From Bacteroidia bacterium (lineage in GTDB: Bacteria; Bacteroidota; Bacteroidia; Bacteroidales; Azobacteroidaceae), in NCBI GenBank assembly GCA_025996865.1, contig BNTV01000188.1, forward strand, positions 1-6,192: DNA of 6,192 bases. The letters run 5' to 3'. Below are positions 1 to 5,265 of the stretch, piece after piece. The notes under the pieces were generated by a model, which worked only from the letters and a program-made list of their open reading frames with translations, was not told the origin of the DNA and made no database searches. Both the position numbers and the translations under genes were made by a program. Position 1 is the first letter of the stretch. The number at the start of each line of letters is the position of its first letter.

Positions 1-2
1 AG

Positions 3-803
3 AGGCTTTGCCTGCTGGCACAGGACGACAGGCTCTACAGCACACCGCCACTCGCGGCAGCCCTTTCACTTACGGTAGCCCATGCCGAACGCTACACCGC
101 CCAATTGCCCGCCGACCTGCACACGGTATTCATTCCGCGCGGCACGTTTATGATGGGCAGTCCGGACACCGAGTCGAACCGACAGAGTGTTGAAACGCCG
201 CATCAGGTAACTTTGACCAAGGATTTTTATATGAGCAAATATCCGGTAACTTTTGCGCAATATGATGCTTATTGTGATGCAGAGGGCATAACCAAGCCAG
301 GTGACCAAGGTTGGGGACGAGGCGACCGCCCTGTGATAAATGTGAGCTGGAACAATGCCGTGGCTTATTGTGCCTGGTTGAGCACCCGGACAGGACAGGC
401 ATGGACGTTGCCGACCGAGGCGCAATGGGAATATGCCTGCCGTGCGAAAACCACCACCGCCTATTCGTTTGGGGCGGATGCAACCGGTATAAATGATTAT
501 GCGTGGTATTCAGGCAATAGCGGTAGTAAGACACATCCGGTAGGAGAAAAAAGGGCTAATCCCTGGGGTTTGTACGACATGCACGGCAATGTATATGAGT
601 GGTGTTTGGATCAATGGGACGCCAGCGATAACTACTTGTCCTTGCCCGCAACAGATCCTGTCTGCACATCAGGCTCCTTCCGCGTGCTTCGCGGCGGCTA
701 CTGTGCCAGCCACGCTCAGAATTGCCGCTCCGCGTATCGCGACTGCGTCAGTCCCGGCTACGCGTACTACGACGTCGGCTTCCGCGTCGTGTTTGTCCCT
801 TAG
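3..803 (+). CDS. FGE-sulfatase/C-type-lectin-fold protein, likely DGR target, 5' partial
   Basis: The frame is open from base 3 to the TAG at 801-803 (266 residues visible) with no stop, so the gene probably begins outside the window; TTG at 105 is only an internal candidate start. From about residue 44 the protein shows the formylglycine-generating-enzyme-like fold: IPRGTFMMGSP, TLTKDFYMSKYPVT, SWNNAVAYCAWL, LPTEAQWEYACR, GLYDMHGNVYEWC, then FRVLRGG, CRSAYR and GFRVVFVP. The last 43 residues match a DGR variable region, since they differ from the 5134-6192 gene mainly at exposed-loop codons while the framework codons are unchanged. Known DGR targets of this fold bind ligands and are not sulfatase-activating enzymes, so a variable binding protein is the likely role. 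The first 43 visible residues are not recognised. Cellular location cannot be judged without the N-terminus. The fold is near certain; the DGR role is strongly supported but inferred. Confidence 0.92.
   Translation, partial: RLCLLAQDDRLYSTPPLAAALSLTVAHAERYTAQLPADLHTVFIPRGTFMMGSPDTESNRQSVETPHQVTLTKDFYMSKYPVTFAQYDAYCDAEGITKPGDQGWGRGDRPVINVSWNNAVAYCAWLSTRTGQAWTLPTEAQWEYACRAKTTTAYSFGADATGINDYAWYSGNSGSKTHPVGEKRANPWGLYDMHGNVYEWCLDQWDASDNYLSLPATDPVCTSGSFRVLRGGYCASHAQNCRSAYRDCVSPGYAYYDVGFRVVFVP
672..803 (+). other. DGR variable region (VR1)
   Basis: These 44 codons align without gaps to 5265-5134 on the other strand. There are 27 base differences in 19 codons, and 19 of the 27 have A in one copy, as expected when template adenines are randomised. 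Fixed blocks are codons 4-9 (RVLRGG), 18-21 (CRSA) and 37-44 (FRVVFVP and stop). Seventeen of the 19 changed codons alter the amino acid. The template repeat is not in the window, so adenine specificity is inferred from the pairwise pattern only. Confidence 0.85.
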
Positions 804-860
804 TTCATCGTTCCTTGAGCAAACGAGCCTGTCAAAGAGCAAATGAGGGACGAGCGCAGC
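780..860 (+). promoter_or_regulatory. IMH-like 3' boundary of VR1 and conserved downstream flank
   Basis: Bases 780-822, covering the end of the gene, its stop and 19 bases beyond, are identical to the minus strand of 5115-5157. The next 38 bases keep 31 identities. Identity through a stop codon into non-coding DNA suggests a functional cis element, and its place matches the initiation-of-mutagenic-homing (IMH) site at the 3' end of DGR variable regions. As RNA, 793-802 can pair with 844-853 (10 pairs, two G-U). TCGTT at 808-812 can also pair with AACGA at 822-826. The IMH role is inferred from position and conservation. Confidence 0.6.
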
Positions 861-1367
861 CATTGCAGGCTGTTATAGCACCCGCAGTGGTGGCAGAAAT
901 AATAGCACGCAATTCAGCAACAGTGCTTGGCCCACTGCCGGGGAAAACGCCGCATGGACCGCAAGCGGCACCGCCGATAGTACCAGCGTCTACTGGAAAA
1001 GCCTCGGCAGTTTCGGCGGGAACTATCCGAAGAAAGAACCGGTCACCATCGCGTTCGGCAAGTATGACGATGACGAACTGACAGGAAATGCTTCGCCTGA
1101 AGAAGTTTATTCAACGGACGTGCCGGAGGCTATACTCACGCTTTTGAGTGCCTGTCAGGAGGTTAAAAACGCACATTCTGATTTCAAGGTTAAAGTAATC
1201 ATTTCGCCAAGCCGCACTCAAAGTGTTAAACAGGTTATAGCCATTTAAAAAAATGTTCCGGCTTGGATAGCGGCATGACTGGCGATGAACAAGACGGGAA
1301 AGTGCTTTCGTGGCAGACAAAATGGGCTAATTTCGTCGCTGACAGGGTTGATAAGTTGCATTTGTAA
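847..1367 (+). pseudogene. 5'-truncated, frameshifted coding remnant of unknown family
   Basis: This fills most of the gap between the FGE-like gene and the C11 remnant. From 847 one frame stays open to TAA at 1246-1248 without a convincing start. It encodes a Ser/Gly/Asn/Trp-rich stretch (AWTASGTADSTSVYWKSLG) and then a more ordinary soluble sequence (KKEPVTIAFGKYDDDEL, SDFKVKVIISPSRTQSV). Reading continues in another frame across an A7 run at 1247-1253 (KKCSGLDSGMTGDEQDG, WANFVADRVDKLHL) to TAA at 1365-1367, so one gene was probably split there. The first part is related to the tail at 4971-5083. It appears to have lost its 5' end where the VR1 flank now sits. I do not recognise the family. 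It could be one gene broken by a frameshift, or two fused fragments. Confidence 0.5.
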
Positions 1368-1393
1368 GCAGGAGTAATGTATAAAATAACAAC

Positions 1394-1810
1394 TTGAGGC
1401 TGTTAAATATTTTCAGGAAGATGACGGAAACAGGTAGGCATAAAGCAATTCATGCCATGCTGTTTATTGTGATAACGGCATTGTTTTACGCTTGCGAGAT
1501 GGATGCCCTGCCCGACAATTCCATCCCGTCAAGCGGCCGCCGCACCGTGCTGGTCTATCTCGGCGTGGACAACAATTTCCGCGCCGAAGCCGCAGAAAAA
1601 ATCGAGCAACTGAAACCGGCGACAGGCCGGTATTGGCGCATATATACCGCCATCCGCAAAAAGGCAATGTTGCCGATACAATAACAGTCTTTAACGCATG
1701 TTCGCGCGTTCAGCGGTTTGTCGGTGTATGTTCCGCAAGCGGCATACCCGGAAGCGAACGAAGCCTGTAAGAAATTGAAATTTTATTCTGTTTATTCACT
1801 TAATAATTAA
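1394..1810 (+). pseudogene. Decayed C11 (clostripain-family) protease copy, catalytic core deleted
   Basis: The start has a lipoprotein-like leader (MLFIVITALFYAC) and then DALPDNSIP, RRTVLVYLGVDNNFRAEAA and EKIEQL, closely matching the N-terminus of the minus-strand C11 protein at 2235-3377. After about 1612 the frame breaks. In another frame, 1621-1689 gives PVLAHIYRHPQKGNVADTIT, matching its HIYYSAQKGNVADTIT with roughly 45 bases missing before it. A third frame from 1691 to TAA at 1808-1810 gives LTHVRAFSGLSVYVPQ and YPEANEACKKLKFYSVYSL, the typical C11 C-terminal strand region. The roughly 240 residues between, including the catalytic His and Cys, are gone. ATG 1421 is a likelier start than TTG 1394. 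A short ATG reading frame at 1377 behind GGAG may be the original start in a shifted frame. It cannot encode an active protease. Confidence 0.82.
1689..1700 (+). repeat. Left arm of 12-bp inverted repeat (CTTTAACGCATG)
   Basis: It is a perfect 12-base match to the reverse complement of 2336-2347. Homology between the two C11 copies resumes here after the large deletion, so it marks a rearrangement breakpoint. Bases immediately outside the 12-mer differ between the two arms. Confidence 0.75.
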
Positions 1811-1816
1811 TAATTT

Positions 1817-2345
1817 ATGAAAACATTGATGAGTTCGTCATTTTTTGATTTAATGACAAGTAGAGATGGGAAATATCCTGAAAATGACGTAGCATTAGTT
1901 ACTGCGTACAAAGAGTTTAAGGCTATTGTAGAGCATATTTTTTATGAAGAAGAAAAATCATCTGCCTTTTTTATGCTTGCCAACGCTCATATTGAGTTAT
2001 TGCAAGTACAAAAAGACGGCAAAAATTCCGACACTAAAAAAAAATGTACAATACCAAAGCTATCTGAACAAGGCTGTATTGATACTGAAATGCACTCTGG
2101 ACTGGCTGCATGACATTGAAAATCAACCAAATTTTGATATTCTCCCCGAAAACGAGCCGCCTGATTTTTCTTTTTATTGGACAGGGACGGCAATCGACTT
2201 ACTCGAAATAGCTTTATCCACCCATGCAACGGGTTCAATCAACAATGGAAATATAACCATCAAAGAGGTGGTATATTTCTATTTCAAAATGTTTGGAATG
2301 AAAATACCACGCAATTTCTCCTCCACCTACGGCATCATGCGTTAA
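1817..2345 (+). pseudogene. RteC-like protein, split by frameshift at A9 and 3'-truncated
   Basis: ATG 1817 starts a frame (MKTLMSSSFFDLM, VTAYKEFKAIVEHIFYEEE, HIELLQVQKDG) that ends at 2111-2113. Its continuation lies one frame over from about 2043: YLNKAVLILKCTLDWLHD, then FSFYWTGTAIDLLEIALSTH, GSINNGNITIKEVVYFY and STYGIMR to TAA at 2343-2345. The WTG..DL.EI...H..G.INNG...IKE pattern is that of RteC-type proteins, which are linked to tetracycline-induced excision of Bacteroides conjugative transposons and also occur as orphans. Joined, it would be about 175 residues. It stops where family members normally continue with an Arg/Lys-rich motif and a final helix, so the 3' end is also lost, exactly at the inverted repeat. 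It follows the C11 remnant by six bases. It is either a pseudogene or expressed through slippage. Confidence 0.75.
2036..2044 (+). other. A9 homopolymer at the RteC-like frameshift
   Basis: Nine consecutive adenines sit exactly where the two RteC-like frames must join. An A8 message would read continuously (..SDTKKNVQYQSYL..). This suits either transcriptional slippage or an ordinary indel; a sequencing error cannot be excluded. Confidence 0.6.
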
Positions 2346-3377
2346 AGTGTTGGGTTTTCCGGCTGAATAATACGAATCTGTGTGCGCTTTATAGATAACA
2401 CACTGGTCAAGGGCATTTTGAAATTCCATGTATCGTTCCGGCGCTGATTGCTGAACGTAGTCGCCCAAATCAAAGTAGATTTTTTGTGAGCCGTAGCCGT
2501 AACATTGCAAATCCTGAAAGCCTGTGTCATTGCGGGCTTGACCCGCAATCCCCTGAAACAGCGTTTTCAGGTTTTCCAACTCTGCCGTTTTCACGACACT
2601 TACCGTTGCAGACCGGTACAGCCCCGATTGGTTGTTGAAATACTCGTAAAAATTCCTTGCAACGGCGGTTAAATCGGGTTGCGGTTGAAAAAGATGTTGC
2701 GCCATCGTAGAATACACAAAACCCGGACTGACGACTTCGGCAGGCGATGCCACAATGTAATCCGCTTTGTCTTTCAGTTCGTAGGCAACTTCTACCGCTC
2801 CCATAAAGCAGGCATCGAAAATAATAAAGTTCAGTTTATAGGGAATGGCTTCGGCAAAGGCTGTGAGTTCCATATAATTGTCGGCTTCGCTTGTGCCTGT
2901 GTCCCAAATGATAGAACGCAAAACAGGCGTTGGTTTCGACATTTCCGCGGGCAGCCAGCCGGTGGCGTGGGAAAGAACAACCAGACCGTAAGAATTGGCA
3001 GGACGATAGTTTTTTACATCGTTCAACACGCGGGTAAGCGTTTGGGGCGATGCGGAGTTTTCGTTGGGATAGACTGTTATTGTGTCGGCAACATTGCCTT
3101 TTTGTGCGCTGTAGTAGATATGAACAAGCGTGGCATTACCGCCCGCATCGGAATAAACAAGCAGGTTGCCGTCTGTATTTTTATCCCAGTTTTCGCGTAA
3201 AATTTCGATTTTTTCGGCAGCTTCTGCGCGGAAATTATTGTCCACACCCAAATACAGCAAGACAGTGCGGCAAAAACTTGCCGGTACGGTGTTGTCCGGC
3301 AAGTCCTCGCTTATCTCACAACATGCTAAAATACAGATACATAGAAGCAATATGAATGTCCCTTTGATTTTCAGCAT
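2235..3377 (-). CDS. Clostripain-family (C11) cysteine protease lipoprotein with replaced C-terminus
   Basis: 380 residues. The leader MLKIKGTFILLLCICILAC fits a lipoprotein signal with Cys19 as the lipidated residue. The C11 landmarks are TVLLYLGVDNNF (about 38-49), the catalytic-histidine strand YGLVVLSHATGW (His137) and the catalytic-cysteine strand FIIFDACFMGAVEVAYEL (Cys190). C11 proteases cut after Arg or Lys, and the Bacteroides fragilis member fragipain activates a secreted toxin; by analogy this one may process its neighbour. It starts 23 bases after the pore-forming-toxin-like gene stops, with GGAAAG upstream, so the two are probably co-transcribed. Two oddities: residues around 277-286 come from a palindromic insert, and the last 33 residues, from HDAVGGG on, are antisense to the RteC-like gene and replace the usual GLS.Y.P region, which survives at 1691-1810. 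Catalytic residues are kept, but folding and activity are uncertain. Confidence 0.88.
   Translation of the reverse strand: MLKIKGTFILLLCICILACCEISEDLPDNTVPASFCRTVLLYLGVDNNFRAEAAEKIEILRENWDKNTDGNLLVYSDAGGNATLVHIYYSAQKGNVADTITVYPNENSASPQTLTRVLNDVKNYRPANSYGLVVLSHATGWLPAEMSKPTPVLRSIIWDTGTSEADNYMELTAFAEAIPYKLNFIIFDACFMGAVEVAYELKDKADYIVASPAEVVSPGFVYSTMAQHLFQPQPDLTAVARNFYEYFNNQSGLYRSATVSVVKTAELENLKTLFQGIAGQARNDTGFQDLQCYGYGSQKIYFDLGDYVQQSAPERYMEFQNALDQCVIYKAHTDSYYSAGKPNTLTHDAVGGGEIAWYFHSKHFEIEIYHLFDGYISIVD
2336..2347 (-). repeat. Right arm of 12-bp inverted repeat (CTTTAACGCATG on minus strand)
   Basis: It overlaps the end of the RteC-like frame and its TAA, and also codes TLTH near the end of the minus-strand C11 gene. 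On the minus strand, recognisable C11 sequence ends here and the rest of that reading frame is antisense to the RteC-like gene. Confidence 0.75.
2524..2553. repeat. Small palindromic element inserted in frame in the C11 gene
   Basis: ATTGCGGG at 2529-2536 and CCCGCAAT at 2542-2549 form a perfect 8-bp stem with a 5-base loop. It resembles dispersed REP-like palindromes of bacterial genomes. On the minus strand it encodes IAGQARND inside the C11 protein without breaking the frame. Calling it mobile rests on resemblance only, as no second copy lies in the window. Confidence 0.55.
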
Positions 3378-3400
3378 TACCCATTTGAACTTTCCATGTT

Positions 3401-4585
3401 CTACCCTACTTTGTTTAAATACGTAATAATATCCATATCTTGCCCATCTTGCATAGCATTTTTTACATCTTGGGCATTCATTCCTATTTGTAATTGCGCG
3501 GTGTTTCCTTTTACATTATCTAAACTGTAAATATTTACTTGTTGAATGAAAACTTCCCATAATGAAAGCGCTTCCTGAAAATCAGCCTTAATGGAAGTCC
3601 AATCATCTGAAAAGAACTCTACTTCAGCAGATTCAAATTCTGTTCTTAACAGAGACAAATCATTGCTAAGCGCTTGCCATACAGTGAGAATATAGCTTAA
3701 ATTATCCTCAATGGCTTTAGCCTGTTGAGCCAAATCAGAAAATGTGTTACTTAACAATTTTAATGCAGCAACATCGGCGGTGTAGTCGTCCATTGATTTT
3801 TGTTTATCTGCAATGCTTGCTTTTAAAGCAGTTATTTTTATTCCATCGAGAACAATAATTGTTGTTGCCACTGCTACTACGGCACCTGTGAAAATCCATA
3901 CAAGCATGCCGATTGGACCGGCAGCAGCCACCGCAATCACAGACAGAGTAATAGCAACAGCATCTGCAATACTTAATGCTATAATAGCAGCCGTCAAAGA
4001 AGATATTTCATCTTTCATGTCTTTGATATCTGATTCTAATGCTGTTATCTTATCGTTATCTACTTGCTTGTCTTTCATTGCCAAATCAACAATGGCTTGC
4101 AATTTATCTGCCTGTTCAGGAAGTGTACTGTTGTATTTTTTCAACAATTCCAAGACAGTTGTTATATTACCAATCACACCGTCTATTTCGCCCATACTAT
4201 GTTCAATATCTTCGGACAATTTATTTTTGGCATAATCATCTGTCGGGTCTTTTATCAAATCAACGCATCGTGCTATACCATCATTCAATAAACGCTGAAC
4301 AGCCTTATCACCATTAATAATACTATGAGGCAGTGAGCATAAGCGAGCCGCTACTGAGTTAGTCCAATCCAATGCCGCAGTTTTTGCCGATATTAGATTG
4401 TCTTGATAGTCAGCCCACTGCGCAGATGGATGCACTAAAACCGGTAATTTACTTTGATTTACCGCCGCTACATAGGCATTTACTGCCAAATAATTTTTCA
4501 CATAATTGTCGTGAGCATCATCTTGAATACTGCTCACATGAGTGGTATTTATTACCTTACTCAAATTAATAAATCTTACTTCCAT
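3401..4585 (-). CDS. Alpha-helical pore-forming-toxin-like protein (HBL/NHE/XaxA-type architecture)
   Basis: 394 residues, almost wholly alpha-helical in character. Long heptad-like amphipathic helices flank one hydrophobic hairpin: residues about 198-222 (TAAIIALSIADAVAITLSVI) and 226-247 (GMLVWIFTGAVVAVATTIIV), with a Gly-Pro turn at 223-224 between them. Charged coiled-coil segments lie before it (about 153-197) and after it (about 250-320). Trp-containing C-terminal helices follow (VWQALSNDL, DDWTSIKADF, LWEVFIQQV). This layout is that of the ClyA/HBL/NHE/XaxA/MakA superfamily, in which the central hydrophobic part forms a tongue that enters the target membrane. No Sec signal or lipobox is visible, as in several Gram-negative members. 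The start codon follows an AT-rich leader without a clear Shine-Dalgarno site, which is common in Bacteroidota. The superfamily call is by architecture; the target and any partner subunits are unknown. A non-toxic coiled-coil membrane protein remains possible. Confidence 0.72.
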   Translation of the reverse strand: MEVRFINLSKVINTTHVSSIQDDAHDNYVKNYLAVNAYVAAVNQSKLPVLVHPSAQWADYQDNLISAKTAALDWTNSVAARLCSLPHSIINGDKAVQRLLNDGIARCVDLIKDPTDDYAKNKLSEDIEHSMGEIDGVIGNITTVLELLKKYNSTLPEQADKLQAIVDLAMKDKQVDNDKITALESDIKDMKDEISSLTAAIIALSIADAVAITLSVIAVAAAGPIGMLVWIFTGAVVAVATTIIVLDGIKITALKASIADKQKSMDDYTADVAALKLLSNTFSDLAQQAKAIEDNLSYILTVWQALSNDLSLLRTEFESAEVEFFSDDWTSIKADFQEALSLWEVFIQQVNIYSLDNVKGNTAQLQIGMNAQDVKNAMQDGQDMDIITYLNKVG

Positions 4586-4657
4586 AACTTTAATAATTTT
4601 AAAAACATTTATACTAAGTCTATTATTTCTTTATTTTCCTTATTTTCTTCTAATTCC

Positions 4658-4897
4658 TCAATCCCACCACGCCGTATTTCCAGCGCTGTTTGAGCCGCCG
4701 GTTGGTGATGTTACCCTGCTGTTGTTACCGGTGACGATATCGTTCCAGGAGTTGCGCCTATATACCTGATTTCCTCCATTGCTTGTGTAGCTGGTGTTGC
4801 TGGTGATGATGCGCCCGTCGTTGACAGGCGAAGCATACAACTTGCCTGCCGCTTCAGGATTTTGCGGATTCTTCCGCTCTACTAACTTGTACTTCAT
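4658..4897 (-). CDS. Small chimeric protein: HU-HIG N-terminus plus Asn/Gly/Ser/Trp-rich tail
   Basis: 79 residues. The first 30 (KYKLVERKNPQNPEA, GKLYASPVNDGRI) match the start of Bacteroidetes HU-like (HU-HIG) DNA-binding proteins. The helices and DNA-binding arm that should follow are absent. Instead there is a polar tail (NTSYTSNGGNQVYRRNSW, SPTGGSNSAGNTAWWD). The tail's ending WWD resembles WWE at the end of the neighbouring remnant at 4971-5083. ATG 4897 has a purine-rich ribosome site just upstream, so translation is plausible. It lies 72 bases ahead of the toxin-like gene on the same strand. With no intact HU fold, nucleoid binding should not be assumed. It may be the leftover of a gene fusion or a short secreted or structural peptide; function is unknown. 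Confidence 0.6.
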   Translation of the reverse strand: MKYKLVERKNPQNPEAAGKLYASPVNDGRIITSNTSYTSNGGNQVYRRNSWNDIVTGNNSRVTSPTGGSNSAGNTAWWD

Positions 4898-4899
4898 AA

Positions 4900-4909
4900 C
4901 CTTTCCTTT
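4900..4909 (-). promoter_or_regulatory. Purine-rich ribosome binding site of the 79-aa gene
   Basis: AAAGGAAAGG on the minus strand lies just ahead of ATG 4897, with AAGGA six bases from the start codon. It supports this start and real translation of the small gene. The AT-rich stretch at 4910-4970 may hold a promoter, but I find no convincing TTTG/TAnnTTTG pair. Confidence 0.55.
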
Positions 4910-4970
4910 TTTAAATGAATTAATATTACTTATTATTACTATGATTACGTTTCAAAGATTCCAATCTACA

Positions 4971-5083
4971 TCACTCCCACCACAACTGCGGATAGGTCGG
5001 GCTGCCGCCGTTCCAGCCGCCCAGGTCTTTCCAATATTGGTTGGTGGTACCATCGGCGCTGCTGCTGGCAGTCCACGCCGCGC
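4971..5083 (-). pseudogene. 5'-truncated Trp/Ser/Gly-rich tail remnant after VR2
   Basis: In a frame different from the upstream FGE-like gene this reads AAWTASSSADGTTNQYWKD, LGGWNGGSPTYPQLWWE, then TGA at 4971-4973. It has no start codon of its own. The DNA and peptide are clearly related to 943-1030 (AAWTASGTADSTSVYWKSLG). Both loci thus keep the 3' end of a related gene directly downstream of a VR and its flank. The ending also resembles the C-terminus of the 79-aa protein at 4658-4897. The parent family is not recognised. Confidence 0.5.
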
Positions 5084-5157
5084 TCGTCCCTCGCTTGCTC
5101 TCTGGCAGGCTCCCTTGCTCAAGGAACGATGAACTAAGGGACAAACACGACGCGGAA
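5077..5157 (-). promoter_or_regulatory. IMH-like 3' boundary of VR2 and conserved downstream flank
   Basis: This is the counterpart of 780-860. Bases 5157-5115 are identical in the two loci across the last coding codons, the TAG and 19 non-coding bases; the remaining 38 bases carry seven differences. Its place matches a DGR IMH site. It overlaps the short hairpin at 5111-5126. Confidence 0.6.
5111..5126 (-). other. Short hairpin directly after VR2
   Basis: TTCCTTGAGCAAGGGA forms a six-pair RNA stem (one G-U) with a GAGC loop, starting eight bases after the stop codon. Hairpins or cruciforms just past the IMH aid retrohoming in the Bordetella phage DGR. The first locus has a different small stem at the same place. 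There is no U-run after it, so a simple terminator is less likely. Confidence 0.4.
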
Positions 5158-5265
5158 CCCGAAGCGTTCGGTAGCTTTGTCGGGATGGTCGAGGTTGCGA
5201 AACGCGGAGCGGCAAGCCAGAGCGTGGTTGTGATAGTAGCCGCCGCGAAGCACGCGGTAGGAGCC
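5134..5265 (-). other. DGR variable region (VR2)
   Basis: These are the last 44 codons of the fimbrillin-FGE gene. They pair gap-free with 672-803 and vary at the same loop codons (YYHNHALACRSAFRNLDHPD here against YCASHAQNCRSAYRDCVSPG there). The fixed blocks RVLRGG, CRSA and FRVVFVP are unchanged apart from one neighbouring Gly codon. Codons such as CAC, AAC and GAC fit diversification of AAC/AAT template codons. Confidence 0.85.

Noticed and set aside
66..534. Minus-strand open frames opposite the first FGE-like gene
   Set aside because: They overlap a clearly conserved FGE domain on the other strand and have no recognisable motifs.
3..803. A genuine formylglycine-generating (sulfatase-activating) enzyme
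   Set aside because: The active-site segment falls inside the hypervariable C-terminus and differs completely between the two copies. No sulfatase is nearby.
804..1393. A DGR template repeat or RT accessory gene hidden in the gap
   Set aside because: No stretch outside the two VRs repeats the RVLRGG/CRSA framework bases, and no reverse-transcriptase motif was found in any frame.
2679..3200. Long plus-strand open frame inside the C11 gene
   Set aside because: It is the antisense shadow of the minus-strand protease. Its product is unlike any family and its codons only mirror the real gene.
3813..4235. Plus-strand open frame opposite the toxin-like gene
   Set aside because: It is antisense to the hydrophobic hairpin and coiled-coil region, with no start context and no recognisable features.
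4586..4657. Promoter between the 79-aa gene and the toxin-like gene
   Set aside because: The gap is AT-rich, but no clear Bacteroidales -33 TTTG and -7 TAnnTTTG pair with proper spacing could be placed.
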